DNA from: Lachnospiraceae bacterium | GTDB taxonomy: Bacteria; Bacillota; Clostridia; Lachnospirales; Lachnospiraceae | Reading direction: 5' to 3' | Assembly (NCBI GenBank): GCA_017431345.1 | Contig: JAFRLH010000090.1 | Coordinates: 1 to 54,626, forward strand | DNA: 54,626 nucleotides | In this document: positions 25,806-35,102 of the stretch, one piece after another | Numbering within the stretch: position 1 is the stretch's first letter | Layout of the letters: each line of letters opens with the position of its first letter | Translations under genes and position numbers: made by a program | The notes under the pieces: model-generated | Database searches by the model: none | Told to the model about the DNA's origin: nothing | The model's input: the letters and a program-made list of their open reading frames with translations, nothing else

Positions 25806-26582
25806 ATGACTGATAAAAGAACACAGGAAAAGGCCTGGGTGATCAATCAGACGGAGATGATCCCGGGCATCATGGATCTGCTGATCAAAGCGCCGAAAAC
25901 GGCCGCTGCCGCAGCTCCGGGGCAGTTCGTCTCCGTTTACTGCGCGGATAAGAGCAGGCTTCTCCCGCGCCCGATCAGCATCTGCGACGCGGATAAATTT
26001 ACCGGCGCACTGAGACTGGTCTACCGTGTCGGCGGCGCCGGAACAGAAGAATTCTCGAAACTGGGGCCGGGAGAAACGATCCGGATCCAGGGACCGCTCG
26101 GTAACGGATTTCCGCTGGATGCAGACATTCAGTCCGTGCTGATCGTCGGCGGCGGCATCGGCATCCCCCCGCTTCTGTACCTTGCCAAAAACCTGACCGT
26201 GAAAAAAACGCTGGTGATGGGCTATCCTTCCGTTACTTATCTGGATGAAGAGCTGGCGCAGCACGGCGATCTTTACATTGCTACAGAAGACGGCAGCAGG
26301 GGCACCAAAGGCAATGTGATCAATGCCATGGAAGAGAACGGCCTGACCGCGGATGCGATCATGGCCTGCGGCCCGCTTCCGATGCTGAAAGCGCTGAAGC
26401 AGTATGGTGCAGCGCACAGCATGAGCGTCATCATTTCCATGGAAGAGCGCATGGCCTGCGGTATCGGCGCCTGCCTTGCCTGTGTCTGCAATTCCACAGA
26501 GAAGGATCCTTATCTGAATATCAGTAAAAAACGGGTCTGCCTGGAAGGCCCTGTCTTTGATGCACGGGAGGTGGAACTGTGA
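25806..26582 (+). CDS. pyrK: Dihydroorotate dehydrogenase B electron-transfer subunit
   Basis: 258-residue FAD/[2Fe-2S] protein that passes electrons from dihydroorotate oxidation in PyrD to NAD+. The FAD site has RPISICD, and the NAD-binding loop is VGGGIGIPPLLYLAK. The cluster ligands are the cysteines in CGIGACLACVC and the later KKRVCLEG. It overlaps pyrD by 4 nt (GTGA), as expected for subunits made in equal amounts. Confidence 0.97.
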   Translation: MTDKRTQEKAWVINQTEMIPGIMDLLIKAPKTAAAAAPGQFVSVYCADKSRLLPRPISICDADKFTGALRLVYRVGGAGTEEFSKLGPGETIRIQGPLGNGFPLDADIQSVLIVGGGIGIPPLLYLAKNLTVKKTLVMGYPSVTYLDEELAQHGDLYIATEDGSRGTKGNVINAMEENGLTADAIMACGPLPMLKALKQYGAAHSMSVIISMEERMACGIGACLACVCNSTEKDPYLNISKKRVCLEGPVFDAREVEL

Positions 26583-27478
26583 ATCTTTCCGTAAATATTG
26601 CCGGTGTGACACTGAAAAATCCCGTTATGAGCGCTTCCGGGACCTTCGGTTCCGGCCATGAATATGCAGACTGGATGGATCCCGGGAAGCTGGGCGCCAT
26701 CGTTACCAAGGGCGTTTCGGCAGTCCCGTGGGAGGGCAATTCGACGCCGCGTGTTGCGGAGACGCCTTCGGGCATGCTGAATGCGATCGGCCTGCAGAAT
26801 CCGGGGATCGATGTTTTTGTGAACCGGGACCTGAAGGAACTGGAAAAGTATACTGATACAAAAGTGATCGTGAATGTCTGCGGGAAGACGGCAGAGGACT
26901 ATATCGCCGTCGTTGAGCGGCTGTCGGACGAGCCGCGGGCGGATCTGCTGGAGATCAATATTTCCTGTCCGAACGTGAAGGAAGGCGGTATTGCCTTCGG
27001 TCAGAATGCGGATTCGGTGTTTGAGATCACAAAGAAACTGAAAAGCGTGTCGAAGAAGCCGGTGATCATGAAGCTTTCTCCGAACGTGACTGACATTACG
27101 GAGATGGCCAGAGCGGCGGAAGCCGGCGGTGCGGATGCGGTCTCCCTGATCAATACGCTGACAGGTATGAAGATCGATATTGAGAGAAGACGTCCGCTTC
27201 TGGCAAATATGACCGGCGGCCTGTCCGGTCCCGCGATCCGTCCGGTCGCTGTCAGGATGGTCTGGCAGACAGTCAGAGCCGTGAAGATCCCCGTGATCGG
27301 CATGGGCGGCATCGCTTCCGCAGAAGACGCGCTGGAATTCCTTCTTGCAGGCGCATCTGCTGTAGCGGTAGGCACGGCAAATTTCAATGATCCGCTGACG
27401 ATGGAGAGAGTCATTTCCGGTATCGGAAAATATATGGAAAGACATGGATTGGACGATGTATCCATGTTGCGTTTATGA
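26579..27478 (+). CDS. pyrD: Dihydroorotate dehydrogenase B catalytic subunit
   Basis: 299-residue class 1B enzyme oxidising dihydroorotate to orotate on FMN. Family marks: NPVMSASGTFGSG, INISCPNVKEGG with the catalytic Cys, VSLINTL, and GMGGIASAEDALEFLLAGASAVAVGT for FMN phosphate binding. GTG start 26579 lies inside the pyrK stop. The Cys base and the PyrK partner mark it as NAD-linked type 1B. Confidence 0.97.
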   Translation: MNLSVNIAGVTLKNPVMSASGTFGSGHEYADWMDPGKLGAIVTKGVSAVPWEGNSTPRVAETPSGMLNAIGLQNPGIDVFVNRDLKELEKYTDTKVIVNVCGKTAEDYIAVVERLSDEPRADLLEINISCPNVKEGGIAFGQNADSVFEITKKLKSVSKKPVIMKLSPNVTDITEMARAAEAGGADAVSLINTLTGMKIDIERRRPLLANMTGGLSGPAIRPVAVRMVWQTVRAVKIPVIGMGGIASAEDALEFLLAGASAVAVGTANFNDPLTMERVISGIGKYMERHGLDDVSMLRL

Positions 27479-27529
27479 CGCATCTATGCTACTGTTAAGA
27501 GTGCTGAAAATCACAACGAGAGGTCTTAT

Positions 27530-28207
27530 ATGGAAAACTATAAAGCGCAGTTCATAGAGTTCATGGTGCATGCAGGGGTACTGCAGTTCGGTGATTTTGT
27601 CACCAAAAGCGGCAGAAAGACGCCGTTCTTTATCAACACCGGTTTTTACAGGACAGGGGAACAGCTGAAAAAGCTCGGAGAGTTTTATGCGAAGGCTGTT
27701 GCAGACAATTTCGGGACGGACTTTGATATCCTTTTCGGACCGGCTTACAAAGGGATCCCGCTGTCCGTTACGACAGCTATCGCGCTGTCAGCGGAGCACG
27801 GGGCAGATGTCAGATACTGTTCGAACCGCAAAGAGATCAAAGACCACGGCGACAAGGGCATCCTTCTCGGAAGCCCCATCAAAGACGGCGACCGTATTGT
27901 CATGATCGAGGATGTTACCACTGCCGGTACTTCGATCCGGGAGACCATGCCGATCCTGAAGGCGCAGGGCGATGTGAATGTGCTGGGACTGATCGTCTCC
28001 GTGGACAGAATGGAAAGAGGAAGCGGGAAAGTCAGCGCGCTGAAGGAGATCTCCTCGGAATACGGCATGAAGACGGCGGCCATCGTTACCATGGCTGAAG
28101 TGGTGGAATATCTGAAAGGCACACCGGTCGGCGGAAAGTATATTCTGGATGAGAAGATCCTTTCTGCCATCGATGATTATTACAAATTGTACGGAGGCGA
28201 AGGCTGA
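27530..28207 (+). CDS. pyrE: Orotate phosphoribosyltransferase
   Basis: 225-residue PRTase joining orotate and PRPP to give OMP. The PRPP-binding motif reads RIVMIEDVTTAGTSIRE, and FGPAYKGIPLS is the usual loop. The N-terminal hood contains KSGRKTPFFINTG. It follows pyrD by 51 nt with SD GAGAGGT. The stop overlaps the next start by 1 nt. Confidence 0.97.
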   Translation: MENYKAQFIEFMVHAGVLQFGDFVTKSGRKTPFFINTGFYRTGEQLKKLGEFYAKAVADNFGTDFDILFGPAYKGIPLSVTTAIALSAEHGADVRYCSNRKEIKDHGDKGILLGSPIKDGDRIVMIEDVTTAGTSIRETMPILKAQGDVNVLGLIVSVDRMERGSGKVSALKEISSEYGMKTAAIVTMAEVVEYLKGTPVGGKYILDEKILSAIDDYYKLYGGEG

Positions 28208-28572
28208 TGTCAAAAGTGACATGGAAGCGTACCAGGAAGGGAATCGAATTCATAGAAAAAAAGACTTTCGGGGAGAAGCTTCAGGATGTTACCTTCATGG
28301 AAGTGGCATTGTTCCTGTTCGTTCTTTCCGTGCTCTTTTTCATCGGCGGCATCGCCTGGTCGGTCGCCGCGCACGGAAATGCGCCCTGGCCGCTCAGCCT
28401 GATCGGGATCCTGGTCCTGGGACTGTCCGTTGCGGGCGTGCTGATCACGCTCTACGGACATTATATGGTGGAAGCGGACAGCAAGGTGAACTGGCGTGTG
28501 GGGCTGTTCACAAACGGAGGAATGGCTGCGCTGATGCTGATCATGTCGATCTCAGGGGCGATCTGGGGATAA
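28207..28572 (+). CDS. Small membrane protein coupled to pyrE, function unknown
   Basis: 121-residue protein starting on the last base of the pyrE stop (TGATG). A basic N terminus (about 35 residues, KRTRKGIEFIEKKTFGEKL) is followed by three hydrophobic segments (about 31-55, 60-83, 98-119). DUF6142-like proteins in Lachnospiraceae have this size and layout, but I cannot confirm the family by eye. The tight coupling suggests co-expression with pyrE, not necessarily a pyrimidine role. Confidence 0.7.
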   Translation: MSKVTWKRTRKGIEFIEKKTFGEKLQDVTFMEVALFLFVLSVLFFIGGIAWSVAAHGNAPWPLSLIGILVLGLSVAGVLITLYGHYMVEADSKVNWRVGLFTNGGMAALMLIMSISGAIWG

Positions 28573-28630
28573 CAGATACCGGTGCCTGTCTGCAGTCAGG
28601 GCGTCGGAAATGATACAGGGGGAAACAAAT

Positions 28631-29758
28631 ATGTACAAAGTCGGAATAATCGGCGGCGGCCAGCTCGGAAAAATGATGATCCTGGACGGAAAACGCCTGG
28701 ATACGCAGTTCTACATCCTTGATCCGACGGAACGCTGCCCGGCTGACAGTATTGCGGACGGTCATATCGTTGCAGATTTCAATGATATCGACGCGATCAT
28801 TAAAATGGCGGACGGCGTGGATGTTGTTACCAATGAATTTGAACATATCAGCGTTCCTGCGCTTAAGAAACTGGAGGGTATGGGATATAAGGTCTATCCT
28901 TCGTCTGAGACGCTGCGGCTGATCCAGAATAAGCTGACGCAGAAGCAGTGGCTGAAGAAGCATGATATCCCGGTCCCGGAATTTCTTCCGGTCGGTTCCG
29001 TGGAAGAGCTGTATGAAGCCGGTGAGAAGTTTGGTTATCCGATGATGCTCAAGACCTGCACGGGCGGTTACGACGGCAAGGGAAATGCACAGGTCGGATC
29101 AAAAGAGGAAGTGCAGGCGGCCTATGAATCGCTCGGCGCCGGAAAGCTGCCGCTGATGGTGGAGCACTGGATCGATTTTGAAAAGGAAGTGTCGATCCTG
29201 GCCTGCAGAAGCGCGAACGGCGAGATGGCTGTTTTCCCGGTCGCGGAGAACAGGCACAAGAACAGTATCCTGGATGAAACGACGGTCCCGGCAGCGATCT
29301 CTGATGCTTCGGCAAAGGAAGCGATGGAGGTGGCGAGGACAACGCTTGCGGCGTTCGATGTCGTCGGCATGCTCTGCATCGAGCTGTTCGTGACAAAACA
29401 GGGACATATACTCGTAAATGAGCTGGCGCCCAGACCGCATAATTCAGGACATTATACGATCGAGGCCTGTTATACATCGCAGTATGAGAACCACGTCCGC
29501 GCGATCCTCGGGCTGCCGCTGGGAAATCCGGATCTGATCGGACCGGTGGCGATGAAGAATATCATCGGTGACAGAAACGGAACGGCGGAACTGACAGGCC
29601 TTCAGGAAGCGTATTCGCTGCCGAATGTGAAAGTGCATATCTACGGCAAGGAGCAGGTGAAGAAAGGCCGGAAGATGGGCCATATCACCGCGATGGGAAA
29701 GACAGTGGAAGAGGCGCTGGCGTCTGTCAGGAAAGCGCATGAGGTGATCGGGATCTGA
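28631..29758 (+). CDS. purK: N5-carboxyaminoimidazole ribonucleotide synthase
   Basis: 375-residue ATP-grasp enzyme that carboxylates AIR to N5-CAIR using ATP and bicarbonate. The start GIIGGGQLGKMM and the phosphate/metal segments (MLKTCTGGYDGKGN, NELAPRPHNSGHYTIEAC) are standard. I start at ATG 28631, after AGGGGGA, and not at the in-frame upstream codon 28610. Its partner purE follows after 386 nt of repeats. Confidence 0.96.
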   Translation: MYKVGIIGGGQLGKMMILDGKRLDTQFYILDPTERCPADSIADGHIVADFNDIDAIIKMADGVDVVTNEFEHISVPALKKLEGMGYKVYPSSETLRLIQNKLTQKQWLKKHDIPVPEFLPVGSVEELYEAGEKFGYPMMLKTCTGGYDGKGNAQVGSKEEVQAAYESLGAGKLPLMVEHWIDFEKEVSILACRSANGEMAVFPVAENRHKNSILDETTVPAAISDASAKEAMEVARTTLAAFDVVGMLCIELFVTKQGHILVNELAPRPHNSGHYTIEACYTSQYENHVRAILGLPLGNPDLIGPVAMKNIIGDRNGTAELTGLQEAYSLPNVKVHIYGKEQVKKGRKMGHITAMGKTVEEALASVRKAHEVIGI

Positions 29759-29918
29759 AGCTGATCATTCGAATGACGCTGCTGAAAGTGAAAGCAGAAC
29801 GAGTAACGCTGCTCCGGTATATTTATCCCGGAAACAGGGGTCGCTGCGATTGCTTCACTCGCGGACAAAATATATGCACACCAATTTTCAAACGAATAAA
29901 GCGTGTTGGAAAATTGGA

Positions 29919-29963
29919 GGCAATTTTGCCGTGAGCTGTCGCTCTCCGCTCTACAGTTCCCGG
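29919..29963 (+). repeat. Interspersed palindromic repeat, family A, copy 3
   Basis: It matches copy 1 (9521-9562), with four transitions over the first 26 nt (GGCAATTTTGCCGTGAGCTGTCGCTCT) and a similar ACAGTTCC end. It is 20 kb from copies 1 and 2, so the family is dispersed. Confidence 0.65.
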
Positions 29964-30041
29964 GATAAACATGCCGGAACAGCTGTAACCTGAAGATTAA
30001 AGAGGGGACAAGGAAACTTTACCCTAAAGAATCGTATAGAG

Positions 30042-30095
30042 AATGACAAATTGTCATCCTGAGCCTGCCGAAGGATTCTCCGCGTAATGATTGCA
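30042..30095 (+). repeat. Interspersed repeat, family B, copy 2
   Basis: Palindrome ATGACAAATTGTCAT, then CCTGAGCCTGCCGAAGGATTCTCCGCG. It has the same order of parts as copy 1 at 25653. Confidence 0.6.
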
Positions 30096-30144
30096 GGATG
30101 CGTGAAACTGAAATAACTATTTTACTCTCATAAAGGAGACCATA

Positions 30145-30660
30145 ATGAACCCTACAGTAGGAATTATCATGGGAAGCGATTCGGATCTTCCCGTCATGAA
30201 GAAGGCTGCGGAAATGCTTGACGATCTGAAGATCCCTTACGAACTCACGATCGTTTCCGCCCACAGGACGCCCGACCGTCTTGCAGAGTATGCAAAGACT
30301 GCAGCGGACCGCGGTATTAAAGTGATCATCGCCGGCGCCGGCGGCGCCGCCCATCTGCCCGGTATGGTCGCCTCCCAGACTGTGCTCCCGGTAGTGGGCG
30401 TTCCGGTCCAGACAAAGACAATGTCAGGCCTGGATTCCCTCTATTCGATCGTCCAGATGCCTCCGGGGATCCCGGTAGCTACGGTAGCCATCAACGGTGC
30501 GCTGAACGCCGGCCTGCTGGCGGCAAAGATCCTCGGCGTCTCTGATCCCGAGATCGCCGCGCGCGTTGCAGACTATTCGGAGAGCCTTAAAGATTCAGTC
30601 CTGAAGAAGGCTGAAAAACTGGAAACGATCGGCTATAAGGCTTATCTGGAGCAGATGTAG
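30145..30660 (+). CDS. purE: 5-(carboxyamino)imidazole ribonucleotide mutase
   Basis: 171-residue class I PurE, which moves the carboxylate of N5-CAIR to give CAIR. The motif [12 protein letters not shown] binds phosphate, and [13 protein letters not shown] carries the active-site His. The presence of purK fits a class I (N5-CAIR-using) enzyme. The stop codon TAG is part of the purM SD region. Confidence 0.97.
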   Translation: MNPTVGIIMGSDSDLPVMKKAAEMLDDLKIPYELTIVSAHRTPDRLAEYAKTAADRGIKVIIAGAGGAAHLPGMVASQTVLPVVGVPVQTKTMSGLDSLYSIVQMPPGIPVATVAINGALNAGLLAAKILGVSDPEIAARVADYSESLKDSVLKKAEKLETIGYKAYLEQM

Positions 30661-30671
30661 GAGGTTTTATC

Positions 30672-31703
30672 ATGGCGATGGATTATAAGAAGGCCGGCGT
30701 TGACATTGAAGCCGGTTACAGATCTGTGGAGCTTATCAAAAAGCATGTGGCATCAACCATGAGGAGTGAAGTCCTTGGCGGCATCGGCGGTTTTTCAGGC
30801 GCCTTCTCCGCTTCCGGCATGAAGGATATGGAAGATCCGGTCCTGCTGTCGGGCACGGACGGCGTCGGAACAAAGATCAAGATCGCATTCCTTCTGGACC
30901 GCCATGATACGATCGGCATCGACTGCGTGGCAATGTGCGTGAACGATGTTGCCTGCGCGGGCGGAGAACCGCTTTTCTTCCTGGACTACATTGCCTGCGG
31001 AAAGAATGAACCGGAAAAGATCGAGCAGATCGTAGCGGGCGTGGCGGAAGGCTGCAGACAGGCAGGCTGCGCGCTGATCGGCGGAGAAACAGCGGAACAT
31101 CCCGGCCTGATGCCCGTTGATGAATACGATGTGGCCGGCTTTACGGTTGGCGTAGTCGACAGAAAAGACATGATCACCGGAGAACGCATCCAGGCGGGCG
31201 ACGCGCTTGTCGGCATTACCTCTTCCGGCGTTCATTCAAACGGCTTTTCCCTCGTCAGGAAGGTGTTCCGGATGACGGAAGAGAATCTGAATACATACTA
31301 TGACATGCTCGGTGAAACGCTTGGCGAAGCGCTCCTGCGTCCTACGAAGATCTATGTGAAAGCACTCAAAGCGCTGAAAGACGGCGGCGTGGATATCAAG
31401 GGCTGCAGCCATATCACAGGCGGCGGTTTCTATGAGAATATCCCGAGAATGCTCCCGGACGGGACAGCAGCTGAGGTAAAGAAGGATTCCTATCCGATCC
31501 CGCCTGTCTTTAAAATGCTGCAGGAGAGCGGTGATATTGAAGAGAAGATGATGTACAACACCTTCAATATGGGACTCGGAATGGTGCTGGCCGTTCCCGC
31601 GGAGGAAGCAGAGAAAGCTGTTTCCGTTCTTAAGGAAGCCGGAGAGGATGCTTACATCGTAGGCAAGGTCGTATCCGGGGAAAAGGGAGTGACCATATGT
31701 TAA
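30672..31703 (+). CDS. purM: Phosphoribosylformylglycinamidine cyclo-ligase
   Basis: 343-residue AIR synthetase, closing FGAM to AIR with ATP. It begins [20 protein letters not shown], typical of PurM, and has [26 protein letters not shown] and [14 protein letters not shown]. It overlaps purN by 7 nt. Confidence 0.97.
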   Translation: MAMDYKKAGVDIEAGYRSVELIKKHVASTMRSEVLGGIGGFSGAFSASGMKDMEDPVLLSGTDGVGTKIKIAFLLDRHDTIGIDCVAMCVNDVACAGGEPLFFLDYIACGKNEPEKIEQIVAGVAEGCRQAGCALIGGETAEHPGLMPVDEYDVAGFTVGVVDRKDMITGERIQAGDALVGITSSGVHSNGFSLVRKVFRMTEENLNTYYDMLGETLGEALLRPTKIYVKALKALKDGGVDIKGCSHITGGGFYENIPRMLPDGTAAEVKKDSYPIPPVFKMLQESGDIEEKMMYNTFNMGLGMVLAVPAEEAEKAVSVLKEAGEDAYIVGKVVSGEKGVTIC

Positions 31704-32302
31704 ACATTGCTGTTCTCGTGTCGGGCGGCGGCACGAACCTGCAGGCGATCATCGATCAGGTGGAGGACGGCCGGCTTCCGGATGTAAAAATCTGCGCTGT
31801 TATCAGCAACAATGCCGGAGCCTTTGCGCTTGAGCGCGCAAAGAAGCACGGTATCCCTGCCTGCTGCATATCGCCGAAGAATTATGAGACCAGAGCGGCG
31901 TTCAACAAAGCGCTGGTCGGGGCGCTTGATGAGATCTCGCCGGATCTGATCGTTCTGGCCGGTTTCCTGGTGGTCATCCCGCCGGAGATGGTCGAAAAGT
32001 ATGAGGGAAGGATCATCAACATCCATCCTTCGCTGATCCCCAGTTTCTGCGGGACCGGTTATTACGGACTGAAAGTCCATGAAGCGGCGCTGAAAAGAGG
32101 TGTGAAGATCTCCGGTGCGACCGTGCATATCGTGGATTCCGGCACGGATACAGGACCGATCCTGATCCAGAAAGCCGTAGAGGTAAAGGAAGACGATACG
32201 CCGGAAGTGCTCCAGAGAAGGATCATGGAAGAAGCGGAATGGAAGATCCTGCCGCAGGCGATCGGCATGTTTGCGGAAGCGAAGAAAAAGGGGGAACTTT
32301 AA
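31697..32302 (+). CDS. purN: Phosphoribosylglycinamide formyltransferase
   Basis: 201-residue GAR transformylase using 10-formyl-THF. The catalytic Asn and His are in NIHPSLIP, and the Asp is in [12 protein letters not shown]. The loop [20 protein letters not shown] is the usual clostridial form. The start lies in the purM end; the stop is directly followed by the purD GTG. Confidence 0.97.
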   Translation: MLNIAVLVSGGGTNLQAIIDQVEDGRLPDVKICAVISNNAGAFALERAKKHGIPACCISPKNYETRAAFNKALVGALDEISPDLIVLAGFLVVIPPEMVEKYEGRIINIHPSLIPSFCGTGYYGLKVHEAALKRGVKISGATVHIVDSGTDTGPILIQKAVEVKEDDTPEVLQRRIMEEAEWKILPQAIGMFAEAKKKGEL

Positions 32303-33577
32303 GTGAAGATACTTATTGTAGGAAGCGGCGGAAGAGAGCATGCGCTCGCATGGAAAATCGCGCAGAACAAAAAAGTGGAGAAGATCTGGTGTGCGCCCGG
32401 CAACGCCGGTATCGGCGAGATCGCGGAATGCGTTCCGATCGGTGCGATGGAATTTGACGCGCTGGCGGATTTTGCGGAAAAGAACGGCGTGGACCTGACC
32501 GTCGTCGGCATGGATGATCCGCTTGTCGGCGGCATCGTCGATGTATTCGAGGCAAAAGGCCTGAGAGTGTTCGGCCCCAGAAAGAATGCCGCGATCATTG
32601 AGGGCTCCAAAGCTTTTTCCAAGGAGCTCATGAAGAAATACAATATTCCGACGGCCGGTTATGAGACCTTTACGGACGCGGATGCCGCGTTGAAATATCT
32701 CGAAACCTCGGATTATCCGATCGTTCTCAAGGCGGACGGACTGGCACTCGGCAAGGGCGTTCTGATCTGCAAAGATCATGACGAGGCGGTCGCAGGCGTT
32801 AAAGAGATCATGCTGGACAAGAAGTTCGGCACTGCAGGCAATACCATGGTCGTCGAGGAGTTCCTGACGGGACGTGAAGTATCCGTACTATCCTTCGTCG
32901 ATGGAAAGACCATCAAGACAATGGCGTCCGCGCAGGATCACAAGAGAGCGCTGGATAACGATGAAGGCCTGAATACCGGCGGCATGGGTACTTTCAGCCC
33001 CAGCCCGTTCTATACAAAAGAAGTCGAAGATTTCTGCGATCAGTATGTTTTCCAGCCTACGGTCGACGCGATGAGAGCCGAGGGAAGGGAATTCAAAGGC
33101 ATCATCTTCTTCGGCCTGATGCTGACAGAAAAAGGCCCGAGAGTGCTTGAATACAATGCCCGTTTCGGCGATCCCGAAGCGCAGGTCGTGCTTCCGAGAA
33201 TGAAGAATGATATCGTGGAAGTCATGGAAGCCTGCGTCGACGGCACACTGGATCAGATCGATCTGGAATTCTCTGACGAAGCCTGCGTCTGCGTGGTGCT
33301 GGCCTCCGGCGGATACCCTGTCGCTTATAAGAAGGGTTATGAGATCAGCGGTCTGGAAGAACTTAAAAAGGAGCCGGGTGTGGTCGTATTCCACGCGGGA
33401 ACAAAGCTTTCCGATACCGGCGCATTTCTGACGAACGGCGGCCGCGTTCTTGGCGTTTCCGCGCTGGGAGAAGATCTGAAGGCAGCAAGAGCCAATGCGT
33501 ATGCGGCGGCTGCAAAGATCGATTTTAAGGACAAGCATTTCCGCCATGACATCGGAAAGGCAATTGACGAAGCGTAA
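32303..33577 (+). CDS. purD: Phosphoribosylamine-glycine ligase
   Basis: 424-residue ATP-grasp GAR synthetase. It begins KILIVGSGGREHALAWKI, and has DGLALGKGVLI and NARFGDPEAQVVLPR. GTG start 32303 directly follows the purN stop, with GGGGGA as SD. The gene order purE-M-N-D without purF/purH/purL shows that the rest of the pathway lies elsewhere. Confidence 0.97.
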   Translation: MKILIVGSGGREHALAWKIAQNKKVEKIWCAPGNAGIGEIAECVPIGAMEFDALADFAEKNGVDLTVVGMDDPLVGGIVDVFEAKGLRVFGPRKNAAIIEGSKAFSKELMKKYNIPTAGYETFTDADAALKYLETSDYPIVLKADGLALGKGVLICKDHDEAVAGVKEIMLDKKFGTAGNTMVVEEFLTGREVSVLSFVDGKTIKTMASAQDHKRALDNDEGLNTGGMGTFSPSPFYTKEVEDFCDQYVFQPTVDAMRAEGREFKGIIFFGLMLTEKGPRVLEYNARFGDPEAQVVLPRMKNDIVEVMEACVDGTLDQIDLEFSDEACVCVVLASGGYPVAYKKGYEISGLEELKKEPGVVVFHAGTKLSDTGAFLTNGGRVLGVSALGEDLKAARANAYAAAAKIDFKDKHFRHDIGKAIDEA

Positions 33578-33602
33578 AATATTTTTTTGGTGAGTAATCT
33601 TT

Positions 33603-34955
33603 ATGGATCACAATATGACAGAAGGACGTGAGGGGCAGGCGATATTTCGCTTTGCCCTTCCGTTAATAGGAGCAAGTGTTCTGCAGACGACCTACTCGTT
33701 TGCGGATTCGGTTATCGTTGGCAATTTTGTCGGAGAGGTGGCGTTCGGCGCCATTGGTCTTCTGGCATCCCTGATCATGCTGGTGAACATGTTCTGCACT
33801 TCCCTCGGCAGTGCGGTAAGTATTGTGGTCTCCCAGTTTTACGGTGCCGGGAAAAAGGAGGATGTCCGGGAATGTGCGCTTACTGCGCAGTGTTTTACTA
33901 TCATCGTCAGTCTGATCATCATTGCCGTTTGCCTGCTTTTGTCCTATCCGGTCGTTGTGATGTTCCTGGCCCCGCCGGAAAATATGCAGCATTACAGCAT
34001 GCAGTATTTCATGATCTACTCTGTGGGGCTGTTTTTCTTCTTCTCCTATAATGTCGTTTACGGGATATTGCGGGCGCACGGAGACTCTAAAGGCGCGATG
34101 TTCTTCCTGCTGATCGCCGCAGTGATCAATATCTTCCTCGACCTTCTGTTCGTGATCGTGTTCCATATGGAGGTCGTCGGCGCCGCGCTCGCTACAGTGA
34201 TCTCCCAGGCCGGGTCGGCTGTCGCTGCCTACGTCTATATGGTAAGGCATTACAGGCATCTGAATCTGTTCGCCCGCGGGAACAGGATGCTTTCGGCAGA
34301 GAAGGTGAAGACGATCCTGAAACTGTGGCTCCCGATCCTGTCGCAGACGTCCGTGCTCAGCATCGGATTCATTGTCCTGCAGAGACTGGTCAATACCTTC
34401 GGTGCCGCGAGCATTGAAGGATACGCCGCGATGCAGAAGGTGGAATCGTTTATCCATATTATTCCGAGCTCGCTGAATACGGCCATGGCGAATTTCACCG
34501 GTCAGAATATCGGTGCGAATAAGCCGGAACGCGTTAAGCGCGGCTACAGGGTCACGGCAGTCAGCGTCATGCTTATTTCCGCCGCTATAGCAGCTGTGAT
34601 GATCGCGTTTGACGAACCGCTCCTTTCCGTCTTCCATATTTCGCCGGAAGGGCTTAAGCGCGGCTGCGAACATCTGGATCTGCTTGTCATATTCATGCTG
34701 CCGCAGTCTGTTTATACGGTAACAGCCGGGCTGCTGCAGGGCGCGGGTGATGCGAAGATCACGGCCGTTGCGAGTTTTATCAATCTGTTCATCCGGGTCA
34801 GCAGCGCCTATATCATGTCCCTCACCTTTATCGGTTACCGCAGTCTGTGGTATTCCCTGCCGCTTGCCTGGTGCACGAACTGCGTGATCAATTACTGCCG
34901 ATACAGAAGCGGGAAATGGGAGCACAAAGCGCTGGTAAAAGCCGGCAGTCAATGA
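33603..34955 (+). CDS. MATE-family multidrug/cation antiporter (second)
   Basis: 450-residue transporter with about twelve membrane helices and the MATE opening GQAIFRFALPLIGASVLQTTYSFADSVIVGNFVG. The middle GQNIGANKPERVKRGY is typical of the second half. It lies 25 nt after purD and may be partly co-transcribed. Its substrate is unknown, and it is clearly a different paralogue from the MATE at 8130. Confidence 0.92.
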   Translation: MDHNMTEGREGQAIFRFALPLIGASVLQTTYSFADSVIVGNFVGEVAFGAIGLLASLIMLVNMFCTSLGSAVSIVVSQFYGAGKKEDVRECALTAQCFTIIVSLIIIAVCLLLSYPVVVMFLAPPENMQHYSMQYFMIYSVGLFFFFSYNVVYGILRAHGDSKGAMFFLLIAAVINIFLDLLFVIVFHMEVVGAALATVISQAGSAVAAYVYMVRHYRHLNLFARGNRMLSAEKVKTILKLWLPILSQTSVLSIGFIVLQRLVNTFGAASIEGYAAMQKVESFIHIIPSSLNTAMANFTGQNIGANKPERVKRGYRVTAVSVMLISAAIAAVMIAFDEPLLSVFHISPEGLKRGCEHLDLLVIFMLPQSVYTVTAGLLQGAGDAKITAVASFINLFIRVSSAYIMSLTFIGYRSLWYSLPLAWCTNCVINYCRYRSGKWEHKALVKAGSQ

Positions 34956-35033
34956 CATGTTTCCTGTATGGCTGCGGAAAAGGACGGGACAGCGTACCGT
35001 GTGAATACAGCATGCAGGAGACCGTGAAAACGG

Positions 35034-35063
35034 TTGCTATGAAAGCAGGGTTTGGATTATAAT
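35034..35063 (+). promoter_or_regulatory. Promoter of the zinc-ribbon/TPM gene pair
   Basis: TTGCTA (35034-35039), 18-nt spacer, TATAAT (35058-35063), 40 nt upstream of the start at 35103. Confidence 0.6.
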
Positions 35064-35102
35064 ATCTTCGTATCTGAATCAAATCGATCCAAGGAGGCTC
35101 CT

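Larger units (their letters stand above)
29759..30144. other. 386-nt gap between purK and purE filled with repeats
   Basis: No supported gene. It holds a stem-loop CCAATTTTC (29881-29889) / GAAAATTGG (29909-29917), a family A repeat (about 29919-29963) and a family B repeat (about 30042-30095). A clear promoter for purE was not identified; purE has its SD AAAGGAGA directly upstream. Confidence 0.6.
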
